64,000 nt of DNA from Kangiella shandongensis (GTDB lineage: Bacteria; Pseudomonadota; Gammaproteobacteria; Enterobacterales; Kangiellaceae), in the NCBI RefSeq assembly GCF_020005365.1, contig NZ_JACNML010000008.1, positions 84,760 to 148,759 of the forward strand. The letters run 5' to 3'. The notes beneath the pieces were generated by a model that was given only the letters and a program-made list of their open reading frames with translations, did not search any database and was not told where the DNA came from. The position numbers and the translations under genes were made by a program. Position 1 is the first letter of the stretch. Each line of letters opens with the position of its first letter. Positions 53,457 through 63,205 of the stretch are shown here, in pieces.

Positions 53457-55061
53457 TTAATTCTGTGTAAACTCGGCATCAAAACATGCGGCAACAGCTG
53501 TGTTTTCCGTTGACGCTAATACTGGAACGTCGGCAACGTAAGTGCCAGAGTCAAGATTAGTGGTGATGACGACGTCAGCGGTACCTCCTGCATTATCAAA
53601 GGCGACGAGTTGTCCTCGGTTAAAAATATAGGCATCAATGTCCTGAGAGCCTTGAGGGCTCAACCGCAGAGTGTAACTTCCAGTGGCTGATACATTCAGA
53701 CGTAAAAACTTTCTATTGCCGAGTTTATTGCCATCATCACCAAATGTCGTGATGGTACACAGCTCTCGCATATCGCCGGGGTTAAACGTCTGATAGACTG
53801 GCTGCACGCTGGGCTCGCCTTCATCGTCGGTTTCGCTGGAGCCCCAGATATCAACATTGGTTTGGATATTTTGTCCCATCAGCAATTCATCCAGCGCTGC
53901 CGAGTCTCCTGAATGATTGTTTTTAAGGTAAGTCATAAAGCTAAAAATGCTGGTAAAGGCTTCCGTGTTTTTCTGCTCACCGGTCAATACGTCATAAATG
54001 GCATTCAGGCCAAGACTCGCCAAGTCATCATTAGCGCCATCATAAATGTCGTACAGGATAGACTGAACGGAACCTTCGCTGAACCAGCCTGGATTCGATA
54101 CAGAGTCATTTTCAACATTAATAGAGAAGCCACTGGCCTGGTCACTACCAAACGAGTCGCGGTAGAAAGGGTCGTCTGTGATAATGCCCGACCAGGCATT
54201 ACCGAAACCTTCACCAAAAGCAACGCGCATATCAAGACGATCGCCGCCGCCATGAGAGCCGCCGATACTATCTGAGCGGGCATTATTATCTTCGAAGTAG
54301 TGTCCCCATTCGTGGATGATGACGTGGCCATCATATTCATCGGTATCGGTATCTTCTGCACCCAGAAGAAATATTTTCCCACCCTGGTAAAAAGAGGTGG
54401 TGATGCGCCCGGTTGATGTGTCTCCAGACTCAGGGATATTGTTTGGGCTCCAGTTAATTTCAAGCGGCGATAGCTGTATATCGGCGTCAACGGTTTGTAG
54501 CTTGTCGATAATTTCGTAGGTGCGATCGAGAATATGAAAAGGTGCTGCCGCGCGAGTGCCTGTGTAAGAGCTACCGCCCCAGCCAGAAGCGGCATTTAAG
54601 TCACGGGTAATACTGGTTGAAGAACCGGTATCGAAACTATCGGAATCGAGCACATATAAGGCTCCGCCATTGGTATTGTCGACCACTTCAACGTCCCAGG
54701 CTGGCGTTCCCGTTTTCTTAAGTTCCGCTCTGACACGGACACGGTAGCTTGCTCCGGTTTCCCCTTCCAGCGAATAATTACCGGAGGCGTCACTGTTTGT
54801 AGAGTCAATAACGTTGCTACCACTTAGCAGCTGAACCGTGGCTCCACGTATGGGAGCTTGTGTGGTGCCGTTATAGTTCAGACCATTAGTGCTGTTGTTA
54901 TGAGGCACATTATCGTAAGTTAATTTGCCTGAGATAGTAGCAGGATCTCCACTCCCCGATGCTGGTGGAGTCGAGGTTGATGAATCATTATCGCTACCAC
55001 CGCCGCAGGCGTATAATAGTACGCTGAAAGCTGTCAGCAATATTAACTTTGTAGTACTCAT
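53457..55061 (-). CDS. Lipoprotein zinc metalloprotease, HEWGH family, paralogue B
   Basis: The 534-residue protein has a lipoprotein signal (LLYAC, Cys19 followed by Gly) and a Ser/Gly linker. A carboxypeptidase-regulatory-like beta domain follows (residues about 40-115). The gluzincin-type site is HEWGH at residues 250-254 with Glu284 in FGEGFGNAW as the likely third ligand. The C-terminal domain resembles pre-peptidase C-terminal domains (GSYTLRLSPQGSQDIDAYIF) and ends CFDAEFTQN. It is close to the 55089-56660 product throughout. Predicted surface or periplasmic location. The peptidase family is not identified with certainty. AAGGAGA supports the start. Confidence 0.85.
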   Translation of the reverse strand: MSTTKLILLTAFSVLLYACGGGSDNDSSTSTPPASGSGDPATISGKLTYDNVPHNNSTNGLNYNGTTQAPIRGATVQLLSGSNVIDSTNSDASGNYSLEGETGASYRVRVRAELKKTGTPAWDVEVVDNTNGGALYVLDSDSFDTGSSTSITRDLNAASGWGGSSYTGTRAAAPFHILDRTYEIIDKLQTVDADIQLSPLEINWSPNNIPESGDTSTGRITTSFYQGGKIFLLGAEDTDTDEYDGHVIIHEWGHYFEDNNARSDSIGGSHGGGDRLDMRVAFGEGFGNAWSGIITDDPFYRDSFGSDQASGFSINVENDSVSNPGWFSEGSVQSILYDIYDGANDDLASLGLNAIYDVLTGEQKNTEAFTSIFSFMTYLKNNHSGDSAALDELLMGQNIQTNVDIWGSSETDDEGEPSVQPVYQTFNPGDMRELCTITTFGDDGNKLGNRKFLRLNVSATGSYTLRLSPQGSQDIDAYIFNRGQLVAFDNAGGTADVVITTNLDSGTYVADVPVLASTENTAVAACFDAEFTQN

Positions 55062-55088
55062 ATAATCTCCTTGAAGGAATTTGCTGCA

Positions 55089-56660
55089 CTAATTCATAGT
55101 GAATTCAGCATCAAAACAAGTTGCCATTACGCTGGTACCCGCTTCATCGTAGGCGATGGTGTCTGCAATACTGATGCCTTGCGGTAAATCTACTGTCAGA
55201 ATCACTGGTTCAATACCTGGTGCTTCGTCTTTGGCAATTTCTTCGCCTTTGTTTAGTATATACCCATCGATATCGTTATTACGTGAAGGCGTTAAAGTCA
55301 ACGTATAACTGCCAGCAGAGGGTGCGTTTAGCTTTAAAAATCGATGGTTAGCCAACTTATTCCAGTCGGCTCCCTGTGACGTACTGGTACAAACGCGTTG
55401 CATATCGCCAGGCTGCATGTCTAGATAAAGTGGCAACGCTTCAGCAACAGTGCCATCATTTGTGGCATTACTTCCCCAGATATCAACATCTGACGTGATG
55501 CTTTGCGCTTCCAGTAGTTTGCTGAAGTCATTGCTATACTCCGGGTGCTGCTCTTTCAGGTAAGTCATGAAGGAAAAAATGCTGGTGAAAGCGGGCGTTT
55601 CCTTCTGCTGACCTTGCAGCACTGCTAAAATCGGCTTTAAGCCTAGCTGAATAAAGTCTTGCCCATCTGTTGCTTCATCATAGATATCATATAACACAGA
55701 TTGCACTGAACCTTCACTGAACCAGCCGGGATTGACAACGTTATTGTTTTCGATGGCAATGGAGAAGCCTGCTGCCTGATCAACATCGAAAGAGTCCTGG
55801 TAAATGGGCTTGTCGGTGATCATTGCCGACCAGGCATTACCGAAGCCTTCGCCAAAAGCGACCCGCATATCGAGATAGTCGCCGCCAGCGTGGGCGCCAC
55901 CGATACTGTCGGAGCGTGCTAGATTATCTTCAAAGAAGTGACCCCATTCGTGAATAATGACGTGCTGATCGTATTCGTCGGTATCGACATTCTCGGCACC
56001 GAGCAGATAAATCTCGTTATTCTGATAATGGGAGGTAATAATTTTACCGGTTGCAAAGTCCTCGACCTGTGAAGATATATTATTTGGACTCCAGTTAACC
56101 GTTAGAGCCGGGAGCTTGACATTATCCACAGCTTTCAACTTCACGATGATATCGTACACTTTATCCAGAATGTGGAACGGTGCAGCGCTACGCGTATTGG
56201 CATAGCCTTTACCTTCAACCCAGCCGGAGCTGGCGTGAAGATCTTTATTCAAAGACTCTCTGTTGACTTTGAAGACATCGGTCATCATCGTGTATAACGC
56301 CTTATCATTGGTGTTATCGACGACCTTAACCTGCCACTCATGCTCATCACCATCGTCAGTACCATTCACTGATTCAGCCCGAACGCGGATCTGGACAAAA
56401 GTGTCCATTTTTTTCAGGAATTTGTACTGTCCGAGTTCGTCCGTAATGTCGGTATCGATGACCTGACCATCTTCGAGCAGTTCGACCGGAACGCCGCGAA
56501 CTGGTGCATCAAAAGATTTTGTGTATTCGAGTCCGTGAGACAGGTCGCTGTGGGGAACCTTTTCGTAGGTTACCGTCCCTTTAATTTCAGCATTCGGTAT
56601 ATCGCAGCCAGCTATGAGCAGCAGAGCCGCAATTGCGCAAAGTGTTCTCCAAGAATTCAT
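55089..56660 (-). CDS. Lipoprotein zinc metalloprotease, HEWGH family, paralogue A
   Basis: The 523-residue product has a lipobox LIAGC (Cys19 followed by Asp), a beta regulatory-like domain (residues about 25-95), HEWGH at 237-241 and Glu271 in FGEGFGNAW. The 30-residue spacing from the last His to Glu is identical in paralogue B. The C-terminal PPC-like domain ends CFDAEFTMN. It is the first gene of a three-gene operon, 27 bases before paralogue B. The leader contains several inverted repeats (56667-56725). Substrates are unknown; the neighbouring type II secretion operon makes export a possibility. Confidence 0.85.
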   Translation of the reverse strand: MNSWRTLCAIAALLLIAGCDIPNAEIKGTVTYEKVPHSDLSHGLEYTKSFDAPVRGVPVELLEDGQVIDTDITDELGQYKFLKKMDTFVQIRVRAESVNGTDDGDEHEWQVKVVDNTNDKALYTMMTDVFKVNRESLNKDLHASSGWVEGKGYANTRSAAPFHILDKVYDIIVKLKAVDNVKLPALTVNWSPNNISSQVEDFATGKIITSHYQNNEIYLLGAENVDTDEYDQHVIIHEWGHFFEDNLARSDSIGGAHAGGDYLDMRVAFGEGFGNAWSAMITDKPIYQDSFDVDQAAGFSIAIENNNVVNPGWFSEGSVQSVLYDIYDEATDGQDFIQLGLKPILAVLQGQQKETPAFTSIFSFMTYLKEQHPEYSNDFSKLLEAQSITSDVDIWGSNATNDGTVAEALPLYLDMQPGDMQRVCTSTSQGADWNKLANHRFLKLNAPSAGSYTLTLTPSRNNDIDGYILNKGEEIAKDEAPGIEPVILTVDLPQGISIADTIAYDEAGTSVMATCFDAEFTMN

Positions 56661-56666
56661 TATCTA

Positions 56667-56725
56667 CCCCAGTTTATTATGCTCTTCGAAGAGTTAACTG
56701 AGTCAGTCTAATATAAGAACTGGGG
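56667..56725 (-). repeat. Nested inverted repeats in the zinc-protease operon leader
   Basis: CCCCAGTT (56667-56674) and AACTGGGG (56718-56725) form a perfect outer stem. Inside lie the 12-base palindrome CTCTTCGAAGAG (56682-56693) and the odd palindrome ACTGAGTCAGT (56697-56707). The element sits 7 bases before the first protease gene and could be an RNA structure covering its ribosome site, or operators. Confidence 0.5.
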
Positions 56726-56744
56726 CGGATCGAGTTGCTGGGGT

Positions 56745-58025
56745 CTATTTTAGCTCATTTTTGATATGATTAATCGCGGTCATTACTTGATTATCGTCGT
56801 GATAATCTTGATTTTCCGTGCTTTTTGGCTCGTCAGACTTTTTTGTATCACTTTGTATTTTTGCGTTATCTTTATCGCTTAAGGACTCAAAGGCGACTTC
56901 AATATCTGGCGTAATACCTGAGTCCTGAATAGAACGGTCGTTCGGTGTGTAGTAGAGGGAAGTCGTTAGTTTTATTGCATTACCGCCGTGAATGGGAAGG
57001 ATGGTTTGTACCATTGCCTTGCCGAAGGACTGGCTACCAATGATGGTGGCGCGCTTATGATCCTGTAACGCTCCTGCGACAATTTCTGAGGCTGAGGCTG
57101 AGCGGTTGTTGATTAAGACGGCTAGTGGTTTGCCTCGCAGAATATCCCCGGAGGTGGCGTTATGGACTTCGTTATTCTCTTCCCGACGCCCCTTAGTTTT
57201 AACGATAACGCCATCGTTCAAAAAGAGATCGCTCACTTCGGTGGCACCATCGAGCAGGCCACCCGGGTTGGTTCTCAGGTCCAGAATTAAGCCGGATAAT
57301 GGTTTTTTATTTAAATATTCCATATTGCTGATGGCCTGGCTGAGATCATTCGCTGTTCTTAATTGAAATTCGGTAATGCGTGCAAAACCGATGTTATCTT
57401 CGAGTAACTGATAGTTCACGCTGGTGGTGTGAATAATTTGTCGCGTAATCAGGACCTTTTTCTCTTCATCATCCTTGTTAATGTAAGTTAGTCTGACCTT
57501 GCTGCCGGGGCTACCGCGCATCAGTTCCGAGCCTTCTTCGGCTGGCAATCCTGCCGTAGGGATATCGTTGATATGCGTGATTAAGTCACCTGGCTTTAAC
57601 CCAGAGTGCTCAGCAGGGGAGTCCTTAAAGACGCTGATGACTTCAATACCATCGTCGATATGATTGGCTTCAATGCCGATACCCGCGTAATCGCCTGTTG
57701 CGCTTTCCTGTAGCGCAGCAAATTGTTCGGCCGTTAGGTAGGTTGAATAAGGATCAAGGTTACTCAACATGCCGCGAATGGCAGCATCGAGAATTTCTTT
57801 GTCGGTTAACTCTTTGACGTAAGACTTTTTGATTTGTGCATAAGCATCTGCCAATGCCGCCAGCTCATCCAAGGGTAATGTTTCGACAGTATCCGAGGTT
57901 CCTGACTCTTTTTCCTGGATAGCCTGCTCATCTAATGGCTGCTCTTTGACGGGATGATCAGCGGACGCAGTGCCGTGTACGACCAGGCTCAGCAGTAATG
58001 TCATTAAAGCTAATGGTTTTATCAT
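56745..58025 (-). CDS. ctpA: Carboxy-terminal processing protease (S41 family)
   Basis: The 426-residue protein has a signal peptide, a PDZ domain (about residues 100-175, GIGIEANHIDDGIEVISVFKDSPAE) and an S41 peptidase domain. Catalytic Ser is in NRSASASEIVAGAL and Lys in GSQSFGKAMVQT. Such periplasmic proteases trim or degrade proteins from the C-terminus. It follows envC and gpmI on one strand, a conserved gammaproteobacterial order. Confidence 0.95.
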   Translation of the reverse strand: MIKPLALMTLLLSLVVHGTASADHPVKEQPLDEQAIQEKESGTSDTVETLPLDELAALADAYAQIKKSYVKELTDKEILDAAIRGMLSNLDPYSTYLTAEQFAALQESATGDYAGIGIEANHIDDGIEVISVFKDSPAEHSGLKPGDLITHINDIPTAGLPAEEGSELMRGSPGSKVRLTYINKDDEEKKVLITRQIIHTTSVNYQLLEDNIGFARITEFQLRTANDLSQAISNMEYLNKKPLSGLILDLRTNPGGLLDGATEVSDLFLNDGVIVKTKGRREENNEVHNATSGDILRGKPLAVLINNRSASASEIVAGALQDHKRATIIGSQSFGKAMVQTILPIHGGNAIKLTTSLYYTPNDRSIQDSGITPDIEVAFESLSDKDNAKIQSDTKKSDEPKSTENQDYHDDNQVMTAINHIKNELK

Positions 58026-58078
58026 TGGTTTACGTCCTTCTCTTATCCCATCTTCTCTAGTATTGGTATTGGGCTGGA

Positions 58079-59245
58079 TTAACGGATCCAGGCAACCGGG
58101 TTCTGTGGCCGGCCTTTGTAGCGGATCTCGAAGTATAGTCCCGGTTGACCGCTGCCACCACTCCCCCCGGAGGTGGCAACAGGTTCACCAGCTTCAACCC
58201 AATCACCTGGTGACTTGAGCAAGCTTTGGTTTTGTCCATATAATGACAAGTAACCTTTACCGTGATCTACAATAACTACTAAGCCATATCCGCGCAACCA
58301 GTCTGCGAAAACAACTTGCCCGTGGTGGATGGCATGAACTGAATCACCTTCTTGGGCCCCAATTAAAATACCATTCCACTTCAAGCGTTTACCAAGTTTG
58401 TTACTACCGTAACGATGGATGATAGAGCCGCTTGCCGGCCATTGTAATTTTTTCTTAAATTTTCCGAGGCCCGTTAATGACTGTTTTGGCGCAAACTGTC
58501 GTAATGCTTTTTCAATGGATTTAATGACTTTGGCTAACTCTTGCTCATCTTTGCGCAGTTTTTCTAAACGGGAGTTTTGATTACTGTAGCTGCGTTTTAG
58601 TTTATTCAGGGCAATCTGCTGTTCTTTTTTTAATGTGGACTGTTTCTGCTGCTGTGTTTCCTGCGCTTCCTTTAAGTCGGACAACGTTACCAGCGTAGTT
58701 TGAATATCCTGCTCAATAACAGTCAGTCGTTGTAACGTTTGTTGCAGTTCTTTGATATCGTCAATGCGAGCCTGATTGAGGTAGCGATAGTATTCCAGCA
58801 TTCTGGAAACTTTGGTCGGATCTTCCTGGTTGAGCAATAGTTTCACATACTCCTGACGCCCAGCGATGTAGGCACTTCTTAACTGTGATGCCAGGCGTTG
58901 ACGCTGCTTTTCACGTAAGCTGGTTTTTTCGCGTTGCTCCACTTCGAGTTGTTTCAGCTTGTCGTTAGCCTGAGTAATTTGCTGTCTGGTCGTTCTGAGT
59001 TTTGCGCTGGCTTCAGCCAGCTTTTTATCGATGTGCCGAATATTTTGTTGTGCCTTACTTTGTCGGGCTAAGTTGGTTCTCAATGTTTCCTGAATATCAG
59101 CAATCGTCGACTTCAGTATTTTGAGTTCCTTTTCCGCCTGAGCTTTATTCTGTGCGGCAGTTGCAGAAACCGTAACAAGTAAGAGCAGGGTGATAGCCAC
59201 CAAGAATAGCGCTTGGTGTCGGCTCGTTCGGCTTGGTGGCATCAT
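58079..59245 (-). CDS. envC: Murein hydrolase activator EnvC
   Basis: The 388-residue periplasmic protein has a signal sequence, a long coiled coil (about residues 30-245) and a C-terminal LytM domain. In that domain the zinc ligands are degenerate: DHGKGYLSLYGQ lacks the usual His, and LYFEIR replaces HFEIR. This agrees with an activator of amidases at the division site rather than an enzyme. The frame opens at TTG 59257, but ATG at 59245 is chosen. It starts 16 bases after gpmI. Confidence 0.92.
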   Translation of the reverse strand: MMPPSRTSRHQALFLVAITLLLLVTVSATAAQNKAQAEKELKILKSTIADIQETLRTNLARQSKAQQNIRHIDKKLAEASAKLRTTRQQITQANDKLKQLEVEQREKTSLREKQRQRLASQLRSAYIAGRQEYVKLLLNQEDPTKVSRMLEYYRYLNQARIDDIKELQQTLQRLTVIEQDIQTTLVTLSDLKEAQETQQQKQSTLKKEQQIALNKLKRSYSNQNSRLEKLRKDEQELAKVIKSIEKALRQFAPKQSLTGLGKFKKKLQWPASGSIIHRYGSNKLGKRLKWNGILIGAQEGDSVHAIHHGQVVFADWLRGYGLVVIVDHGKGYLSLYGQNQSLLKSPGDWVEAGEPVATSGGSGGSGQPGLYFEIRYKGRPQNPVAWIR

Positions 59246-59261
59246 ACGGGATAACAATGGA

Positions 59262-60794
59262 TTACAGCTTAAAAATAGGACGGCCAGTCATCTCTTCAGG
59301 AATGGGCAGATCCATCAGAGTTAATAGCGTTGGCGCCAAATCTGACAGCACGCCGTTTGTGACGACAGGTTCGGCTTTGCGCCCGATATATAATAATGGT
59401 ACCGGCTCGCTGGTATGGGCGGTATGCGCCTGACCGGTGTCGGCATCGGCCATTTTCTCCGCGTTACCGTGATCGGCGGTAATCAGCGCTTCTCCACCCA
59501 CTTTTTCCAGCGCTTCTACGATACGGCCGATACACTCGTCCAGCGCTTCAATGGCTTTGACGGTGGCTTCGAAGTTGCCGGTATGACCGACCATATCCGG
59601 GTTGGCAAAATTACAGATAATGGCATCGTACTGCTGCTCTTCAATCACTTTCACCAGATGATCGGTAACCAGTTTGGCATTCATCTCCGGCTGTAAATCA
59701 TAGGTAGCCACATCAGGAGATGGGATCAGTTCACGATCTTCGCCTGTAAAAGGTGTTTCAACGCCACCATTAAAGAAAAAGGTTACATGAGCGTACTTTT
59801 CGGTTTCAGCAATACGTAATTGCTTTTTACCGAGCTTCATCAAATGCTCACCGAGTACGTTATCCATGCTGATTGGCGGATAAGCAATATTGGCATCAAT
59901 ATCTGAAGCGTATTGCGTCAGCATGACAAAATCGGAAAGCTGTGGGCGTTTACTGCGTTCAAAGCCATCAAAGTTGTCATTGGCAAAAGCTTTGCTGAGT
60001 TGACGTGCGCGGTCGGCACGATAATTCATGAAAATAACGCTGTCGCCATCTTCGATAGGAGCGTCCTCACCAACAATGGTTGGTTTGATAAATTCGTCAT
60101 TCTCATCACGAGCGTAGGCTGCGTTGAGGGCATCGATACTATTATCAAAACGATAATCGGCTTTCGACTGGGTCAGCATATTGTAAGCCAGCTCGATGCG
60201 GTCCCAACGATTATCACGGTCCATGGCATAGTAACGGCCAACCATGGTTGCAAGGCGACCTACACCAACTTTCTCGCAAACCTTATCGAGCTTAACCAGA
60301 CTCGCTTCGGCGCTACGTGGTGGCATATCGCGACCATCGAGGAAGGCATGAATATAAACCTTTTTCGCACCGCGCTGTTGGCAAAGCTTAATCGCAGCAT
60401 GAATATGCTCTTCATGACTGTGAACGCCGCCGGGAGATAATAGCCCCATCAAGTGTACCGCTTTACCTTGAGAAACTGCTTTATCAATGGCACTAACGAA
60501 TGCTTCACTGTTAAAAAAGTCGCCCGTCTCTATATCTTTACTGATACGCGTATAGTCTTGATAGACCACGCGACCAGCGCCGAGGTTAAGGTGACCAACT
60601 TCCGAATTACCCATTTGACCTTCGGGCAGGCCAACGTCCGTACCGGAACCAGAAATCAAAGTGTGACTGTATTGATCCCAGTACTTATCCCAGTTTGGTG
60701 TATTGGCTGCCATGATGGCGTTATCTTTTGGATCTTCGCTATATCCCCAACCATCGAGGATGATCAGGGCCACAGGTTTTGGGCTATTACTCAT
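59262..60794 (-). CDS. gpmI: 2,3-bisphosphoglycerate-independent phosphoglycerate mutase
   Basis: The 510-residue alkaline-phosphatase-superfamily enzyme interconverts 3- and 2-phosphoglycerate using two Mn2+ ions. Visible are the metal Asp in [11 protein letters not shown], the nucleophile Ser in [17 protein letters not shown], and the C-terminal metal ligands in [11 protein letters not shown] and [13 protein letters not shown]. It leads the gpmI-envC-ctpA block. Confidence 0.97.
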   Translation of the reverse strand: MSNSPKPVALIILDGWGYSEDPKDNAIMAANTPNWDKYWDQYSHTLISGSGTDVGLPEGQMGNSEVGHLNLGAGRVVYQDYTRISKDIETGDFFNSEAFVSAIDKAVSQGKAVHLMGLLSPGGVHSHEEHIHAAIKLCQQRGAKKVYIHAFLDGRDMPPRSAEASLVKLDKVCEKVGVGRLATMVGRYYAMDRDNRWDRIELAYNMLTQSKADYRFDNSIDALNAAYARDENDEFIKPTIVGEDAPIEDGDSVIFMNYRADRARQLSKAFANDNFDGFERSKRPQLSDFVMLTQYASDIDANIAYPPISMDNVLGEHLMKLGKKQLRIAETEKYAHVTFFFNGGVETPFTGEDRELIPSPDVATYDLQPEMNAKLVTDHLVKVIEEQQYDAIICNFANPDMVGHTGNFEATVKAIEALDECIGRIVEALEKVGGEALITADHGNAEKMADADTGQAHTAHTSEPVPLLYIGRKAEPVVTNGVLSDLAPTLLTLMDLPIPEEMTGRPIFKL

Positions 60795-60919
60795 GAAATT
60801 TGATTAAAATGACAAACTTGGGCGCTATTGTATCGTGCCAGCCCTGGTGAGACCAGCCACTGCACCGGTTGTTTGTTATCTGAGCCACATTAAGTCACTG
60901 ATTTTAACCGTTGTATCTG

Positions 60920-60925
60920 TATAAT
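60920..60925 (+). promoter_or_regulatory. Candidate -10 element TATAAT
   Basis: A consensus -10 hexamer lies 30 bases before the ATG at 60950. A weak -35 (CTGATT) is found 16 bases upstream. It is the only strong promoter-like hexamer in the gpmI / DUF4124-gene divergent gap. Confidence 0.45.
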
Positions 60926-60949
60926 GGCCCAAAAAATAAAAGGATTTTT

Positions 60950-62185
60950 ATGAAAACAATATTCTACATTATTTGTATCAACTTGATTTTCCTGTCTTAC
61001 ATCAAGTCGGCTCAAGCCGCTGACGAGATCTATCAATGCCGCTTGGCGGATGGCGCTACGGTTTTTCAGGATAAACCTTGCGATGATAACTCTGAACAAG
61101 AGAGCAAGGTTGATTTAGAAGCATTAGCCAAACGTTATCCCTCTGTTTCAAGAGCAGACACCTCATTCAATCGGCGTAATTTAGTCGTGAATGGCGATTT
61201 CGAGTCCGGTCTGGATGGCTGGAAACTAAAAGACACATCAAAGACGAGGGAGCAGAATAAAGTCTGGGTTTCTTCCGGTATACTGAAAATACAATCATGG
61301 ATACCGGAAAAAACACGATTCATTCAGCGAATAGTTCTATTGCAATGTGTGCCGATTGGAAACGCGGCGAAGCTCACTCTGACTGCCAGGTTTAAGCAGA
61401 TTTTTATGCCGGCCAGGGCAAGCGCAAACCGAATCAATGTTTACTGGATGAAACACGAGGACTGCGAAAACGGCGGTGAATTCGGCCATTATTTAGAGCC
61501 GAAAAAGAAACATGGCTGGCAGAAACTTGAAAGGCATCAGTTGATCCCCGCGTTACACTCGAAAGCGGCAATGATCGAAATTACGCAGTCGCCGCTATCA
61601 GCAGAGAACAAGGTGGCTTTATGGGAAAACATTGCGCTAGTTCCAACAAAAGCCTATAAGCAATCACTTTCAGCAAAGCCCTCATTGTCAAAACACACCT
61701 TACCAATCGGGATGAATTACATAAAAAACTCAAGTTTTCGTAAGGGCCTTGCAGGTTGGCGAGCCAGCTCGAATATGAACAAGTGGGTTAACGGGGCAAT
61801 ACAGACCACCATAAAATCGGATAGCGGCGGTTTAGGCTCGGGCGGATTCAGTCAATGTGTCAACGTTGGTGCAAATCGTTTCTTTGAACTGGGAGGTAAG
61901 GTTAAAGTGATGACTACAAAGCCTCGGACAAGTACCCGTCTCAGGCTCCGCTGGTATAGCGAAGTGAACTGTATGGGGCCTTCCAGAGCAGGGTACAAGA
62001 ACGTTGATGCTGAGCTGGGACAAACAGGCTGGCAGGAGAAGAGTACTGAGATAAATGCACCAGAAGGGATTCGAAGTGCCAGAGTAAATACAACCATTGG
62101 TATTAATGATAAAGGCGTTGGAGTCGTTTATTGGGATGACATCTTTCTCAAGGCAGTACAGGAGGCTGGGCCTTCCGTCAGGTAG
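60950..62185 (+). CDS. Secreted DUF4124 protein with two repeated C-terminal domains
   Basis: The 411-residue product has a signal peptide (about 23 residues, ending KSAQAA) and a DUF4124-type domain (DEIYQCRLADGATVFQDKPC). Two related domains of about 150 residues follow. Each starts with an N-x-x-x-N-x-x-F-x-x-G-L-x-G-W pattern (NLVVNGDFESGLDGW and NYIKNSSFRKGLAGW), has a central QCV and a second Cys, and ends with an LWEN/YWDD strand, as in carbohydrate-binding-module-like jelly rolls. AAAAGGA decides the start; a longer frame from 60911 is less likely. The substrate is unknown. It is divergent from gpmI. Confidence 0.8.
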   Translation: MKTIFYIICINLIFLSYIKSAQAADEIYQCRLADGATVFQDKPCDDNSEQESKVDLEALAKRYPSVSRADTSFNRRNLVVNGDFESGLDGWKLKDTSKTREQNKVWVSSGILKIQSWIPEKTRFIQRIVLLQCVPIGNAAKLTLTARFKQIFMPARASANRINVYWMKHEDCENGGEFGHYLEPKKKHGWQKLERHQLIPALHSKAAMIEITQSPLSAENKVALWENIALVPTKAYKQSLSAKPSLSKHTLPIGMNYIKNSSFRKGLAGWRASSNMNKWVNGAIQTTIKSDSGGLGSGGFSQCVNVGANRFFELGGKVKVMTTKPRTSTRLRLRWYSEVNCMGPSRAGYKNVDAELGQTGWQEKSTEINAPEGIRSARVNTTIGINDKGVGVVYWDDIFLKAVQEAGPSVR

Positions 62186-62288
62186 AGTAGCAAAGGTTAA
62201 GAATTAAAGTGTTGAATTTGTCTGGTAAAACATCATATATTGTTTCGCCACAATAATCGCATAACAAGTGTAAAAGAGGAATTTTCGA

Positions 62289-63197
62289 ATGGAATTTATT
62301 ATTGCTTTAGTTGCCCTGGTCGTTATCGGGATCTTTTTAGGGATCAAAACCGTGTCCCAGGGAAATCAATATACCGTGGAGCGTTTTGGTAAATATCGTA
62401 AGACGTTACCGCCTGGACTGCATGTCATTATTCCCATCATCGACCGCATTGGTGCTAAAGTGAATATGATGGAGCAGGTATTGGATATCCCTGCCCAGCA
62501 AGTGATCTCGCAAGATAACGCGACTGTTACTATCGACGCCGTATGTTTCTATCAGGTGGTTGATCCGGTAAAAGCGACGTATGAAGTCAACCAACTTCAT
62601 CGTGCCATGCAAAATCTGGTGATGACCAATATCCGTACCGTACTGGGTAGTATGGACTTAGACTGGATGCTGTCGAAGCGTGATGAAATTAATGCAAGAA
62701 TTTTAACCATCGTTGATGAAGCGACGAATCCGTGGGGCGTTAAAGTCACTCGTATCGAGATCAAAGATATTTTGCCACCGCGCGATCTGGTGGATGCCAT
62801 GGCACAGCAGATGAAAGCGGAACGTTTAAAGCGTGCCCAGATTTTAGAAGCGGAAGGCAGTAAGCGTTCAGAAGTGCTCGAAGCTGAAGGTGAAAAACAG
62901 TCTCAGATTCTAAAAGCAGAAGGTGAGCGAGAAGCGTCTTTCCGTGAAGCCGAAGCGCGTGAGCGTCTGGCCGAAGCAGAAGCGAATGCAACCACCATGG
63001 TGTCGAAAGCGATCGCCGAAGGTAATGTGCAGGCGGTGAATTATTTTGTCGCGCAGAAATATGTTGAAGCGCTTGGTGAGATCGCAACGTCCGACAACCA
63101 GAAAGTATTGATGCTGCCGCTGGAAGCATCGTCAGTCATCGGTTCGGTTGCCGGAGTCGCTGAAATCGCAAAAGAAGCGTTCGGAAAGAATAGCTAG
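62289..63197 (+). CDS. qmcA: SPFH/Band 7 (stomatin-like) protein, QmcA type
   Basis: The 302-residue protein has one N-terminal membrane helix and a Band 7 domain ([34 protein letters not shown]). A long Glu/Ala-rich helical region follows (residues 180-235, repeats of [18 protein letters not shown]). It is a membrane scaffold protein linked to protein quality control and lipid microdomains. The paired NfeD gene eight bases downstream is typical (E. coli qmcA-ybbJ). Confidence 0.93.
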   Translation: MEFIIALVALVVIGIFLGIKTVSQGNQYTVERFGKYRKTLPPGLHVIIPIIDRIGAKVNMMEQVLDIPAQQVISQDNATVTIDAVCFYQVVDPVKATYEVNQLHRAMQNLVMTNIRTVLGSMDLDWMLSKRDEINARILTIVDEATNPWGVKVTRIEIKDILPPRDLVDAMAQQMKAERLKRAQILEAEGSKRSEVLEAEGEKQSQILKAEGEREASFREAEARERLAEAEANATTMVSKAIAEGNVQAVNYFVAQKYVEALGEIATSDNQKVLMLPLEASSVIGSVAGVAEIAKEAFGKNS

Positions 63198-63205
63198 GAG
63201 GACCT

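Noticed and set aside
54005..54595. 196-codon alternative frame in the zinc-protease gene
   Set aside because: Same-strand frame shifted against a complete lipoprotein protease with an intact active site; no own start signal.
59913..60440. 175-codon open frame antisense to gpmI
   Set aside because: It lies entirely within the strongly conserved gpmI coding region, has no recognisable domain and no convincing ribosome site.
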